The translations under genes and the position numbers were made by a program. A model generated the notes under the pieces. It had not been told where the DNA came from, did not search any database, and saw only the letters and a program-made list of their open reading frames with translations. DNA of 55,469 bases from Solirubrobacterales bacterium (GTDB lineage: Bacteria; Actinomycetota; Thermoleophilia; Solirubrobacterales; 70-9): assembly GCA_023958085.1 (NCBI GenBank), contig JAMLGI010000012.1:1-55469 (forward strand), in the 5' to 3' direction. Shown here one piece after another: positions 1 to 8,866 of this stretch. How positions within the stretch are numbered: the stretch's first letter is position 1; each line of letters starts with the position of its first letter.

Positions 1-37
1 GGGGCCTCCAGCTGCTCTGGCAAATTTCTTTCCCGCT

Positions 38-182
38 GCGAGCGGTCCCCTGCGGAGACTCAGGGGGTGGCTGCCGAGGACTAGAGCGCGGAATGACCGC
101 GATCGTACCCACGTACTTGAGCTGTCATTCCGCGCGTCTGACGAAGGCAGGCGCACCCTGAGGCCCGCAGGGGACCGCTCGC
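38..182. repeat. Large nested palindrome downstream of the aldehyde dehydrogenase
   Basis: Outer arms of 18 bases at 38-55 and 165-182 are perfect inverted copies (GCGAGCGGTCCCCTGCGG and its complement). Inside lie CTCAGGG at 59-65 with CCCTGAG at 156-162, and a perfect 12-base pair of arms at 86-97 and 124-135 (GCGCGGAATGAC). The whole folds into one interrupted hairpin of about 145 bases whose edge touches the stop codon of the minus-strand aldehyde dehydrogenase. It could act as a terminator, although there is no T-run, or be a foldback element. I see no gene in bases 1-182. Confidence 0.75.
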
Positions 183-1631
183 TCAGTCGAGGGAGATCAT
201 TACGTGCTTGACCTGGGTGTAGTCCTCGACCCCGTACATCGACATGTCCTTGCCGTAGCCGGACTCCTTGTAGCCGCCGTGAGGCATCTCGACCGCCATG
301 GTCAGGTGGTCGTTGACCAGCACCGCCCCGAACTCGAGCGCGTTGGTCACCCGCATCGCCCGGCCGACATCCCGGGTCCAGACCGATGAGGCCAGCCCGT
401 ACTTCGTTCCGTTGGCCCAGGCGACCGCTTCGGCCTCGTCGGTGAACCGCTGCACGGTCATGGCCGGCCCGAAGATCTCGTTCTGGACCATCTCGTCGTC
501 CTGTTTCATGCCGGCGACCACGGTCGGCTCGACGAAGAACCCGGGGAGGTCGGCCTGCCTGCCACCGGTCACGATCTCGGCGTGGTCGGGTGTCCGATCG
601 AAGAAACCGGTCACGTGGGCGAGCTGCCGGGCCGAGTTGACCGGGCCAAGGGTGGTTTCGGGCGAGTCGAGGTCACCCATCACGTAGCCCTTGGCCTCCT
701 CGGCCAGGAGGTTGACCACGTCGTCGTAGACCCTGGGGCCGGCCATCACCCGGCAGGCCGCGGTGCAGTCCTGGCCGGCGTTGAACAGGGCGGTCGCGGT
801 GACCGTCTCCCGGACCGCATCGAGGTCGGCGTCGTCAAACACGATCACCGGCGCCTTGCCGCCCAGTTCGAGATGAACCCGCTTCAGGGTTTCGGAGGCC
901 TCCCGGGCAATCCATTTGCCGGTGCCGATCGAGCCGGTCAGCGAGATCATGCGGATGTCCGGATGACGGACCAGGGTCGACCCGGCCGGATCGCCGTGGC
1001 CGCCAATGAAGTTCGCCACTCCCGGAGGGAAGATCTCGGCGCAGAGCCGGGCCAGCACACCGAGGGTGGAGGCGGGCGTGGACTCGGCCGGTTTCAGCAC
1101 CAGCGTGTTGCCGGTGGCGAGCGCCGGTCCGATCTTCCAGGCGGCCATCATCAACGGGTAGTTCCAGGGGGTGATCTGGGCGACCACCCCGACCGGCTCC
1201 CGCCGGATGAAGGAGGTCCGTCCCGGCATGTACTCCATCGCCGCCTTGCCCTCGAGGTTGCGGGCCGCGGTGGCGAAGTAGCGAAGGTGGTCGGCGGTGG
1301 TATCCAGTTCCTCTTCCATGAAGGCCTGGCGCGGCTTGCCGGCGTCGGCGGACTCGATATCGCCGAGTTCTTCACCGCACTCCATCAGCCGGTCGGCGAG
1401 TTTCAGCAGCAGGTCGGAGCGCTCCCGGGGGCTGCTGTTTCGCCATCCGCCCTCATAGGCGGCCCTGGCTGCGGCGACCGCCCGGTTCACGTCCTCGGCG
1501 CCGGACAGCGGCGCGGTCCCGATCACCTCCCCGGTCGAGGGGTTGATCACCTCCTCGGAACCACCATCCGCCGGATCGGCGAACTCTCCGTTGATCATGT
1601 TCTGAAGCCTGAGCTTCTCCTTCAGTGCCAT
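183..1631 (-). CDS. NAD-dependent aldehyde dehydrogenase, probably 4-aminobutyraldehyde dehydrogenase
   Basis: 482-residue class I/II-type aldehyde dehydrogenase, a normal length for the family. The active-site set is complete: PWN at 155-157, Lys180 in the VLKPAE motif, Glu255 in LELGG and the nucleophile Cys289 in GQDCT. I chose the ATG at 1631, which has an AGGAGAG ribosome site just upstream; the open frame continues into upstream DNA but without family similarity. Its neighbours on the same strand are alanine dehydrogenase and a class III aminotransferase, opposite a polyamine transporter. This suggests the substrate is 4-aminobutanal made from putrescine, oxidised to GABA in the cytoplasm. 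Related betaine-aldehyde or other aminoaldehyde specificity cannot be excluded. A strong hairpin at 1675-1708 separates it from ald, so it may be expressed partly independently. Confidence 0.9.
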   Translation of the reverse strand: MALKEKLRLQNMINGEFADPADGGSEEVINPSTGEVIGTAPLSGAEDVNRAVAAARAAYEGGWRNSSPRERSDLLLKLADRLMECGEELGDIESADAGKPRQAFMEEELDTTADHLRYFATAARNLEGKAAMEYMPGRTSFIRREPVGVVAQITPWNYPLMMAAWKIGPALATGNTLVLKPAESTPASTLGVLARLCAEIFPPGVANFIGGHGDPAGSTLVRHPDIRMISLTGSIGTGKWIAREASETLKRVHLELGGKAPVIVFDDADLDAVRETVTATALFNAGQDCTAACRVMAGPRVYDDVVNLLAEEAKGYVMGDLDSPETTLGPVNSARQLAHVTGFFDRTPDHAEIVTGGRQADLPGFFVEPTVVAGMKQDDEMVQNEIFGPAMTVQRFTDEAEAVAWANGTKYGLASSVWTRDVGRAMRVTNALEFGAVLVNDHLTMAVEMPHGGYKESGYGKDMSMYGVEDYTQVKHVMISLD

Positions 1632-1674
1632 TCCTTCTCTCCTGCCTTCCAGTTGAACCAGCCGTCGATGCATA

Positions 1675-1708
1675 AAAAGTGGCGTCACCGTCGGGTGACG
1701 CCACTTTT
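1675..1708 (-). terminator. Intrinsic terminator or attenuator between ald and the aldehyde dehydrogenase
   Basis: Perfect 15-base stem AAAAGTGGCGTCACC / GGTGACGCCACTTTT with a four-base loop. A-runs and T-runs on the two sides make it a Rho-independent terminator readable on either strand. On the minus strand it follows the ald stop by 10 bases and precedes the aldehyde dehydrogenase start by 43 bases. Confidence 0.88.
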
Positions 1709-1717
1709 GAACCTTGC

Positions 1718-2839
1718 TCAGACCCAGCCGAGCGCCTGCTCCAGCGGGACGTACTCGCGACCGACCCCTTCGGCCACGTGCTCGTAGGTCACCTGTCCGT
1801 TGGCCACGTTGACCCCCGGCTTCAGGCCCGGGTCCCGGCTGATCGAGGCCTGGAGCCCGTCGTTGGCCAGAGCCAGCGCGTAGGGCAGGGTGGCGTTGGT
1901 CAGGGCGTGAGTGGCCGTGATCGGCACCGCGCCCGGCATGTTGGCCACGCAGTAGTGGGTGATCCCGTCCACCTCGAACACCGGGTCGCGGTGGGTGGTC
2001 GGACGGGAGGTTTCGAAGCAGCCGCCCTGGTCGATCGCGACGTCGACCAGCACGGCGCCCGGCTTCATCAGCGAGAGCTGCTCGCGGCGAACCACGAACG
2101 GAGCCCGGGCGCCGTGGACCAGCACCGCACCGATCACCAGGTCGGCCCGCGGCAGCATCTCCTCCACCGCGAGGGTGGTCGAGTACACGGTCGAGGCCTC
2201 GCGGGAGTAGTGCTCGTCGAGCCACTTGAGCCGGTCGATCGAACGGTCGTAGAGGTAGACGTCGGCAACCAGCCCCATCGCCATGACCGCGGCGTTGGTG
2301 CCGACCACGCCGCCGCCGATCACCATCACGGTCGCAGCTGAAACCCCCGGGACTCCACCGAGCAGGACACCGCGGCCGCCCATCGGCTTGTGCAGGTGGT
2401 AGGCACCCGCCTGGGTCGCCAGCCGCCCCGCGATCGCGCTCATCGGGGCCAGCAGCGGCAGGCCGCCCCGGCCGTCCTCCACCGTCTCGTAGGCGATGCA
2501 GGTTGCCCCGGACTCGATCAGTCCGGTGGTCTGCTCGGGATCTGGCGCCAGGTGCAGGTAGGTGAAGAGCGTGTGCTCCGGTTTCAGCATCTTGATCTCC
2601 GGGGCCTGAAGCTCCTTGACGTGGAGGATCATCTCCCCCTGGTCAAAGACATCGGCCGCGGCAGGCACGATTGTCGCGCCCTGCGCCTTGAAGTCGGCGT
2701 CACGAATTCCGCTGCCCTCACCGGCGGTCGCCTCGATCACGACCTCGTGCCCGGCGTCGGTGAACTCACGCACCCCGGCCGGGGTGATCGCCACCCGGTA
2801 CTCGTCCTGCTTGATCTCCTTCGGAACCCCGATCCTCAT
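1718..2839 (-). CDS. ald: Alanine dehydrogenase
   Basis: 373 residues, standard length for NAD-dependent L-alanine dehydrogenase (alanine + NAD to pyruvate + ammonia + NADH). The N-terminus [10 protein letters not shown], followed by EYRVAITP, is the family signature. The Rossmann segment [10 protein letters not shown] and the [12 protein letters not shown] motif are also present. The start ATG at 2839 has a GAGAGGG ribosome site. It lies between a pyruvate-using class III aminotransferase and an aldehyde dehydrogenase, so a likely job is to turn the alanine formed by transamination back into pyruvate. A small inverted repeat (GGCGGGA / TCCCGCC, 2868-2887) sits in its 5' region. Confidence 0.95.
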   Translation of the reverse strand: MRIGVPKEIKQDEYRVAITPAGVREFTDAGHEVVIEATAGEGSGIRDADFKAQGATIVPAAADVFDQGEMILHVKELQAPEIKMLKPEHTLFTYLHLAPDPEQTTGLIESGATCIAYETVEDGRGGLPLLAPMSAIAGRLATQAGAYHLHKPMGGRGVLLGGVPGVSAATVMVIGGGVVGTNAAVMAMGLVADVYLYDRSIDRLKWLDEHYSREASTVYSTTLAVEEMLPRADLVIGAVLVHGARAPFVVRREQLSLMKPGAVLVDVAIDQGGCFETSRPTTHRDPVFEVDGITHYCVANMPGAVPITATHALTNATLPYALALANDGLQASISRDPGLKPGVNVANGQVTYEHVAEGVGREYVPLEQALGWV

Positions 2840-2939
2840 ACCCGCGCCCTCTCTTTCATGTGATTGAGGCGGGAACGATGTCCCGCCGGAACCGACTCAA
2901 CCGTGCGCCCAATCCGGGCGGTCCGGCTGCCAAACTGAA

Positions 2940-2985
2940 CCGAGGCGCGGGAAGTCATCGATGCCGGTGACTTCTCGCGCCTCGG
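2940..2985 (-). terminator. Hairpin after the aminotransferase gene
   Basis: 18-base arms CCGAGGCGCGGGAAGTCA and TGACTTCTCGCGCCTCGG with one mismatch around a 10-base loop, starting 25 bases past the aminotransferase stop. There is no clear T-run, so it may be a Rho-dependent pause or an RNA-stability element. Confidence 0.55.
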
Positions 2986-3010
2986 GGACTGCATTTCAGG
3001 CTTTCGGCGG

Positions 3011-4396
3011 TCAGCCGCGCAGCCGCTTCGCTGCCTCGGTGAGGACCGGACGCAACACGTCGTGGATCTCCTCGAACTGCTCGGTGTCGCAGACCAGGAT
3101 CGGCGACAGCTGGATCACGGGCTCACCCCGGTCATCAGCCCGACAGATCAGGCCGCGCTCGAAAAGCTCGGTCGAGAGGAAGTCACGGAGCAGCCACTCG
3201 GACTCATCGGCGCTGAAGCTCTCCTTCGTCCCCTGATCCTTGATCAGCTCGATTGCCTGGAAGAAGCCGGCGCCGCGGACATCGCCGACGATCGGGATGT
3301 CCCGCAGACCGTCCAGCATGCCACGGAACTCGTCTTCCTTGCTCAGGACGTGGCCGGGCAGATCCTCCCGCTCCATGATCTCGAGGTTGGCCAGCGCGAC
3401 CGCGGATGCGACCGGGTGCCCAGCGAACGTGAACCCGTGGGCGAACATGGCGCCGTCCTCCAGGAACGGCTCGGCGATCCGATCCGACGCGATCACTGCA
3501 CCCATCGGCTGGTAGGCCGAGGTGAGGCCCTTGGCGGTCGTGATTATGTCCGGCTCGATTCCGTACCGGTCGCTGCCGAACATGTGACCGATTCGGCCGA
3601 AGGCGGTGATCACCTCGTCGGCGACCAGCAGCACGTCGTACTTGTCGCAGATCTCGCGGACCCGCTGGAAGTAGCCATCCTGCGGCGTGAAACAGCCGCC
3701 GCCGTTCTGGACCGGTTCGAGGATTACCGCGGCGACCGTTTCGGGACCCTCGAACAGGATCTTCTCCTCGATCTTGTCGGCCGCCCAGAGCGGATCACGA
3801 TCCTCCGGCCAGCGATAGCTGTCGGTGTTCGGTACGTGGTTGCCGCCGGGCACGAGCGGCTCGAACTGCGCCCGCATCCCCGGGATCCCGGTCACCGACA
3901 ACGCGCCGAGGGTGGTGCCGTGGTACGCGATCTCACGCGAAATGTGCTTCATCTTCTGGCCGTTTCCACGCAGCCGGTGGTAGTTCCGGGCCAGCTTGAT
4001 CGCCGTGTCGACAGCTTCGCTGCCGCCGTCGGTGAAGAAGACCCGGTTGAGATCTCCCGGTGCCAGAGAGGCGACCTTCGAGGCGAGCTCGATCGCTTTC
4101 GGGTGAGCGTAGTTCCAGATCGAGAAGTAGCCCAGTTCCTTGGACTGTGCTGCAGCTGCATCACCGATCTCGGCACGTCCGTGGCCGACGTTGGAGCAGA
4201 ACAGCCCGGACAGGCCGTCCAGGTACCGCTTGCCCTTGTCGTCGTAGATGTAGGGGCCCTCACCGCGGGTCATGATCGGGATCGGGTGCTCCTCACTGAA
4301 GGAGCCGAGCGGGGTGAAGTGCATCCAGAGATGGCGACGGGCCGCCTCCTGAAGATCCAGGCCGGTGCCTGCTGTGTCCGGCGATACGGTAGTCAC
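3011..4396 (-). CDS. Class III aminotransferase, probable putrescine/polyamine-pyruvate transaminase
   Basis: 461 residues. PLP-dependent fold-type I class III aminotransferase with the family landmarks: FFTDGGSEAVDTAIKLAR, the aspartate in LLVADEVITAFGR and the PLP-lysine in ITTAKGLTSAYQP. I chose the GTG at 4396 because AAGGAGGACAGT sits directly upstream; the frame extends 34 codons further without family sequence. Sequence style and context (alanine dehydrogenase next door, polyamine transporter diverging) fit an omega-transaminase of the SpuC type, moving an amino group from putrescine or a related diamine to pyruvate. Beta-alanine-pyruvate transaminase is the main alternative. Confidence 0.88.
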   Translation of the reverse strand: MTTVSPDTAGTGLDLQEAARRHLWMHFTPLGSFSEEHPIPIMTRGEGPYIYDDKGKRYLDGLSGLFCSNVGHGRAEIGDAAAAQSKELGYFSIWNYAHPKAIELASKVASLAPGDLNRVFFTDGGSEAVDTAIKLARNYHRLRGNGQKMKHISREIAYHGTTLGALSVTGIPGMRAQFEPLVPGGNHVPNTDSYRWPEDRDPLWAADKIEEKILFEGPETVAAVILEPVQNGGGCFTPQDGYFQRVREICDKYDVLLVADEVITAFGRIGHMFGSDRYGIEPDIITTAKGLTSAYQPMGAVIASDRIAEPFLEDGAMFAHGFTFAGHPVASAVALANLEIMEREDLPGHVLSKEDEFRGMLDGLRDIPIVGDVRGAGFFQAIELIKDQGTKESFSADESEWLLRDFLSTELFERGLICRADDRGEPVIQLSPILVCDTEQFEEIHDVLRPVLTEAAKRLRG

Positions 4397-4469
4397 ACTG
4401 TCCTCCTTATCTGACCGGCCCGAGGGCCGACTCGGGAGTCGGTGGACTCCCTTCGAACTTGATGCCCCC

Positions 4470-4509
4470 ACCATAGGCGCAAGTGGCAGCGGACACAACC
4501 TGACACAAC
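4470..4509 (-). promoter_or_regulatory. Promoter of the aminotransferase operon with a tandem operator-like repeat
   Basis: On the minus strand TTGTGT (4498-4493) and TATGGT (4475-4470) are separated by 17 bases, a good -35/-10 pair. On the plus strand GACACAAC occurs twice, at 4492-4499 and 4502-4509, exactly 10 bases apart (one helical turn); one copy covers the -35 box. This looks like a binding site for a regulator of the polyamine genes. Confidence 0.6.
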
Positions 4510-4619
4510 GTCAAGCGGGGTTACTGCGACTGGGCGTCACGTCAACCGGGAAGGACGAAAGTCCCGCCATCTCGCTGCCGGGTGAAACGCAAGCGGGATC
4601 TGCAATCCGCGCTTCGAGG

Positions 4620-4676
4620 TTGCAGCCCGACCGGTTCTTGCACTACGGTTCGGAAAGCAAGACCGGTTTCCGCAAC
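4620..4676 (+). promoter_or_regulatory. Promoter region of the pot transporter operon
   Basis: TTGCAG (4620-4625) and TACGGT (4644-4649) with an 18-base spacer form a plausible promoter. It is straddled by an inverted repeat: CCGGTTCTTGC (4631-4641) and GCAAGACCGG (4667-4676), with one bulged base. The arms cover the -10 region, so a repressor could bind there. The predicted leader is about 60 bases. Confidence 0.45.
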
Positions 4677-4716
4677 CGGGGCGACCGGCAAGACTCACTT
4701 TGAGGAGAGGGGTTCG

Positions 4717-5910
4717 ATGGAAGGCACGCCAGATCCGACCGCCGATAACGGCGGCCCCGCAGAGGGCACATCCGGGCATGGTTCGCCCGGTTCCGGCGGG
4801 GTCCAGCTGGAGGGTGTGACCAAGTCCTTCGGCGACTTCACGGCGGTTGACGACATCGACCTGGGCATCGCCGAGGGCGAGTTCTTCACCATGCTCGGCC
4901 CGAGCGGCTGCGGCAAGACCACCACCCTGCGGATGATCGCCGGGTTCGAACAGCCGACCAAGGGAAAGGTGCTGCTCGACGGGGTCGATCTCGCCGGACA
5001 GCCCGCCTACCGGCGCCCGACCAACACCGTGTTCCAGAGCTACGCCCTCTTTCCGCACATGACCCTGGAGGACAACGTCGGGTTCGGCCTGAAGCGCAAG
5101 AAGGTTCCGAAGGACGAGATCAAGAAGCGCGTGGCGACCGAGCTCGAGCGGGTCGGGCTGTCGCGGGAAGCAAAGCGCAAGCCGGCCCAGCTCTCCGGCG
5201 GCCAGCAGCAGCGGGTCGCACTGGCCCGGGCCCTGGTCAACCTGCCGCGGGTGCTGCTGCTGGACGAGCCGCTCGGCGCCCTCGACCTCAAACTCCGCAA
5301 GGGGCTCCAGGTCCAGTTGAAGAACATCCAGCGGGAGGTCGGGATCACCTTCGTCTACGTCACTCATGATCAGGAAGAGGCCCTGACCATGTCCGACCGG
5401 ATCGCGGTCATGAACGAGGGGCGGATCGAGCAGTGTGACGCCCCGGAGACGGTGTACGAGCACCCCTCCTCGAGTTTCGTTGCCGGGTTCATCGGGGTCT
5501 CGAACCTGATGCCGGCGGTCGCGGGATCCGGCGAGGTGAAGATCGACGGTGGCCCGACGGTGGCCACCGAGGAAGCCAACGACTTCCCCACCGGGCAGCG
5601 CTGCTTCGCCGTGGTTCGGCCCGAGAAACTCCGGGTGAGCAGCCTCGACGTCTCGGCGGAAGGACGGCCGAACGTGGAGGGCCTGGTCGAGAGTTCCCTC
5701 TACCTGGGGACCTCCACCCAGCTCCACGTGACCGTCGGCGACGGAGTGTCGATGACGGTCCTGATCCCGAACGCTTCCGAGTCGGTCCGGGACGAGCTGC
5801 CCGGCGGGGGAGCCAAGGTGCGGCTCTCCTGGCTGCCCGAACACATGCATCTGGTGACCGATTCCGAGTCCAAGTCAAACAACACCGACCCGAACGAAGG
5901 AGTGAACTGA
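4717..5910 (+). CDS. potA: Spermidine/putrescine ABC transporter ATP-binding protein
   Basis: 397 residues. Walker [10 protein letters not shown] at 61-69, signature LSGGQQQ at 159-165 and Walker B LLLDEP at 180-185 are intact. The C-terminal 100 residues form the TOBE-type domain typical of PotA/PotG. I chose the ATG at 4717, preceded by GAGGAGAGGGG; the longer open frame upstream has no family sequence. It is the first gene of a four-gene operon, and its stop codon is immediately followed by the ATG of the binding-protein gene. It powers uptake of polyamines at the inner face of the membrane. Confidence 0.93.
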   Translation: MEGTPDPTADNGGPAEGTSGHGSPGSGGVQLEGVTKSFGDFTAVDDIDLGIAEGEFFTMLGPSGCGKTTTLRMIAGFEQPTKGKVLLDGVDLAGQPAYRRPTNTVFQSYALFPHMTLEDNVGFGLKRKKVPKDEIKKRVATELERVGLSREAKRKPAQLSGGQQQRVALARALVNLPRVLLLDEPLGALDLKLRKGLQVQLKNIQREVGITFVYVTHDQEEALTMSDRIAVMNEGRIEQCDAPETVYEHPSSSFVAGFIGVSNLMPAVAGSGEVKIDGGPTVATEEANDFPTGQRCFAVVRPEKLRVSSLDVSAEGRPNVEGLVESSLYLGTSTQLHVTVGDGVSMTVLIPNASESVRDELPGGGAKVRLSWLPEHMHLVTDSESKSNNTDPNEGVN

Positions 5911-7065
5911 ATGTCTGTATTCACGGCCCGGAGGTGGCGTCTCCTCGGCGCTCTGATGGCGGCAGTCCTCGCGTCGTTTGCCCTGGCGGCCTGCGGCGGA
6001 AACAGCGGCCTCTCCGGCTCCGGCAACGAGGATGTGACCACGGCGAAGTGCGGTGACGCATCCGGTTCGCTCAAGATCTCGAACTGGCCGCTCTACATCG
6101 ATCCGAAGACGATCAAGGAGTTCCAGAGCGAAACCGGGATCAAGACGACCTACACCGAAGAGGTCAACGACAACAACCAGTTCTTCGGCAAGGTCCAGGG
6201 CCAGTTCAGCCAGGGCAACTCCGGCGGACGAGACCTGATCATCGTGACCGACTGGATGGCCGAGAAGATGTGGAATCTGGGCTACATCCAGAAGCTCGAT
6301 CACTCCTGCCTCGAAACCGTCTTCAAGAACATGGTTCCGAGCCTCAAGAGCCCGGCCTTCGACCCGGACCGGGAGTACACGGTCCCGTGGCAGTCGGGAA
6401 TGACCGGCCTGATGGTGCGTGAGGATCTCGCCCCGGAGGTCAAGTCGATCAACGACCTGTTCGATCCGAAGTACAAGGGCAAGGTCACGATGCTCGAGGA
6501 GATGCGGGACACGGTGCCGCTGGTGATGGCTGCGGACGGGGTCGACCCGACCACGGCAACCACCGAGGACTGGATGAACGCGATCAACAAGATCGGGGAC
6601 GCGGTCAAGAGCGGACAGATCCGCCGGTTCACCGGCAACGATTTCGTCCAGGACATGATCAAGGGCGACGTGGTCGCGGCGATCGGCTGGTCCGGGGACG
6701 GAGTCCAGGTCGAGGCCGACAACCCGAACATCAAGTACGTTCCGCCGGCCGAGGGCTGCTCGCTCTGGTCGGACAACATGCTGATCCCGGTCGGGGCCCC
6801 GAACTCACCGGCCGCCTACGAGTTCATGAACTACGTGTACGAGCCGAAGAACCAGGCCCAGATCACCAAGTACGTGAACTACGTGAGCCCGGTGAAGGGA
6901 GTCAAGGAGGTGTTGGTGAAACAGGATCCGGACATCGCCAACAACAAGCTGATCTTCCCGCCGGACAGCGTCACCGAGAAGTGCTTCAGCCAGGTGTCAC
7001 CACCCGGCGATGAAGAGCAACAGAAAGAGGTCGAGCAGGCGTTCCAGAACGTCCTGACCGGCTGA
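5911..7065 (+). CDS. potD: Polyamine ABC transporter substrate-binding lipoprotein
   Basis: 384 residues. An N-terminal signal with lipobox LAAC (Cys28) marks it as a lipoprotein, which makes it a client of the Lgt encoded at 37.2 kb. The start of the mature domain (GSLKISNWPLYIDPKTI) and the DLIIVTDWMAEKM segment are typical of the PotD/PotF family of extracellular polyamine-binding proteins. A GAAGGAG site lies 7 bases upstream of the ATG, inside the end of potA. Whether it binds spermidine, putrescine or another cation cannot be read from sequence alone. Confidence 0.92.
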   Translation: MSVFTARRWRLLGALMAAVLASFALAACGGNSGLSGSGNEDVTTAKCGDASGSLKISNWPLYIDPKTIKEFQSETGIKTTYTEEVNDNNQFFGKVQGQFSQGNSGGRDLIIVTDWMAEKMWNLGYIQKLDHSCLETVFKNMVPSLKSPAFDPDREYTVPWQSGMTGLMVREDLAPEVKSINDLFDPKYKGKVTMLEEMRDTVPLVMAADGVDPTTATTEDWMNAINKIGDAVKSGQIRRFTGNDFVQDMIKGDVVAAIGWSGDGVQVEADNPNIKYVPPAEGCSLWSDNMLIPVGAPNSPAAYEFMNYVYEPKNQAQITKYVNYVSPVKGVKEVLVKQDPDIANNKLIFPPDSVTEKCFSQVSPPGDEEQQKEVEQAFQNVLTG

Positions 7066-7114
7066 TTCACCGGGAACAGGCGCTGACGAGAAAGAAAAGG
7101 AGCAACGGTAGTCG

Positions 7115-7984
7115 ATGAACACTTTCCGTCAGCGCCTGGTTCCCTACGCCCTCCTCGGTCCGGGGCTCATCTGGTTGACGATCTTCTTCGTCATCCCGAT
7201 GTACTACATGCTGGAGCTGTCCCTGAAGACGGGGTCACTCGAGGCCGGGTTCCAGATGACCTGGGCCTTCAGCAACTACACGGATGCGATCTCCCAGTAC
7301 AGCACCCAGTTCTGGCGTGCCTTCTACTACGCGGGGATCGCCTCCTTCTTCTGCCTGCTGATTGGCTACCCGCTGGCCTACGCGATCGCCTTCAAGGCCG
7401 GCCGCTGGAAGAACCTGATGCTGTTCGCGGTGGTGGCTCCGTTCTTCACCACCTACCTGATCCGGACCGTCGCCTGGAAGACCATCCTCGACGACTCGAG
7501 CCCGGTGGTCAGCATCCTCAAGACGCTCCATATCGTCCCGCCCGACGGCCGGGTCCTCGCGACCTCGGCCGCGGTGATCGCCGGGCTGACCTACAACTTC
7601 CTGCCGTTCATGGTGCTGCCGCTTTTCGCCGCGCTTGAACGACTCGACCGAAGACTTCTGGAAGCGGGCAACGACCTTTACGCAACCTCGCCCCAGACCT
7701 TCTGGCGGGTCACGCTTCCCCTGACCATGCCCGGCATCGTCGCCGGAGTGCTGCTCACCTTCATTCCGGCAGCCGGTGACTACGTGAACGTGATCTTCCT
7801 CGGGGGGACAAGCCAGGCGATGATCGGCAACGTGATCCAGTCCAAGTATCTGGTCGTCAACGACTACCCGGACGCAGCCGCACTTTCGTTCACCCTGCTG
7901 GCGATCATCCTGGTCGCGCTGATCATCTACATCAAGTTCGCCGGCACATCAGCCTTGATGGGCGAGGAAGAGGAGGCTCACTGA
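7115..7984 (+). CDS. potB: Polyamine ABC transporter permease (PotB/PotH)
   Basis: 289 residues with about six membrane helices. The cytoplasmic EAA loop that docks to the ATPase is visible as EAGNDLYATSPQTFWRVTLP. It has AAGGAG 15 bases before the ATG and ends one base before the next permease starts. It pairs with the following gene to form the heterodimeric channel of the polyamine importer. Confidence 0.92.
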   Translation: MNTFRQRLVPYALLGPGLIWLTIFFVIPMYYMLELSLKTGSLEAGFQMTWAFSNYTDAISQYSTQFWRAFYYAGIASFFCLLIGYPLAYAIAFKAGRWKNLMLFAVVAPFFTTYLIRTVAWKTILDDSSPVVSILKTLHIVPPDGRVLATSAAVIAGLTYNFLPFMVLPLFAALERLDRRLLEAGNDLYATSPQTFWRVTLPLTMPGIVAGVLLTFIPAAGDYVNVIFLGGTSQAMIGNVIQSKYLVVNDYPDAAALSFTLLAIILVALIIYIKFAGTSALMGEEEEAH

Positions 7985-7985
7985 C

Positions 7986-8831
7986 ATGTGGCGCTGGATC
8001 AAGGAACACATCGTCCTCTTCGTCGGGCTGCTGGCGATGTTCTACATGCTGCTGCCGATCGCGGTGATCGCAATCTTCTCCTTCAACGATCCCACCGGCC
8101 GCTATAACTTCGAGTGGGTCGGATTCACCACCCAGTACTGGCAGGATCCGTTCGGGATCACCCCGCTGACCGACTCGCTGATCACCAGCATCCAGCTTGC
8201 TTTCCTCACCTCGATCGCGGCGACCGCGCTCGGCACCCTGATCGCGATCGCCCTGGTCCGACACCAGTTTTTCGGTCGCCGGGCCGCGAACCTGCTGATC
8301 GTGATCCCGATGGCAACCCCGGAGGTCGTGATCGGTGCTTCACTGCTTTCCTTCTTCCTCACCACCGGGATCTTCAAGCTCGGTTTCGGGACCCTGCTGA
8401 TCGCCCACATCATGTTCTCGATCAGCTTCGTGGTGATCGTGGTCAGATCACGCCTGATCGGATTCGACCGGAGACTGGAGGAAGCCGCCGCCGATCTCGG
8501 CGCCTCGGCGTTCACCACCTTCCGCAAGGTGACCCTGCCGTTGATCGCCCCCGGGGTCGGGTCCGCGGCCCTGCTCTCGTTCGCGCTCTCGATCGACGAC
8601 TTCGTGATCTCGAACTTCAACTCCGGAGCCACCGTCACCTTCCCGCTCTACATCTTCGGCGCCAACCAGCGCGGCATCCCGGTCGAGGTGAACGTGATCG
8701 CCACGATGCTTTTCGCGGTCACCGTGATCGCGATGCTGAGCGTGATCATCCAGCAGCGCCGGGCCGAGAAGATGGCGGACATGAGGCCGGAGGAGATCGC
8801 CAACAAGCCGGCGGTCTCGCTCCCGATGTGA
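7986..8831 (+). CDS. potC: Polyamine ABC transporter permease (PotC/PotI)
   Basis: 281 residues, about six membrane helices, with the EAA loop EAAADLGASAFTTFRKVTLP and the downstream segment SIDDFVISNF found in PotC/PotI proteins. It starts one base after the potB stop, so the two are probably translationally coupled. It is the last gene of the transporter operon; the following aldehyde dehydrogenase has its own leaderless-type promoter. Confidence 0.92.
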   Translation: MWRWIKEHIVLFVGLLAMFYMLLPIAVIAIFSFNDPTGRYNFEWVGFTTQYWQDPFGITPLTDSLITSIQLAFLTSIAATALGTLIAIALVRHQFFGRRAANLLIVIPMATPEVVIGASLLSFFLTTGIFKLGFGTLLIAHIMFSISFVVIVVRSRLIGFDRRLEEAAADLGASAFTTFRKVTLPLIAPGVGSAALLSFALSIDDFVISNFNSGATVTFPLYIFGANQRGIPVEVNVIATMLFAVTVIAMLSVIIQQRRAEKMADMRPEEIANKPAVSLPM

Positions 8832-8854
8832 ACCGGCCCTGAGGCGAACCGGGC

Positions 8855-8860
8855 TATGGT
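8855..8860 (+). promoter_or_regulatory. -10 box of a leaderless transcript (TATGGT, 6 bases before ATG)
   Basis: TATGGT ends 6 bases before the ATG at 8867 and there is no ribosome site, so transcription is expected to begin at or next to the start codon. Confidence 0.55.
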
Positions 8861-8866
8861 CCGGCC

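Noticed and set aside
204-2863. Long plus-strand open frames opposite the aldehyde and alanine dehydrogenase genes
   Set aside because: They mirror third-position G/C bias of the real minus-strand genes, have no ribosome sites and no recognisable family.
4560-4716. Riboswitch in the pot operon leader
   Set aside because: Short inverted repeats are present but no conserved riboswitch core that I recognise; a protein operator explains them more simply.
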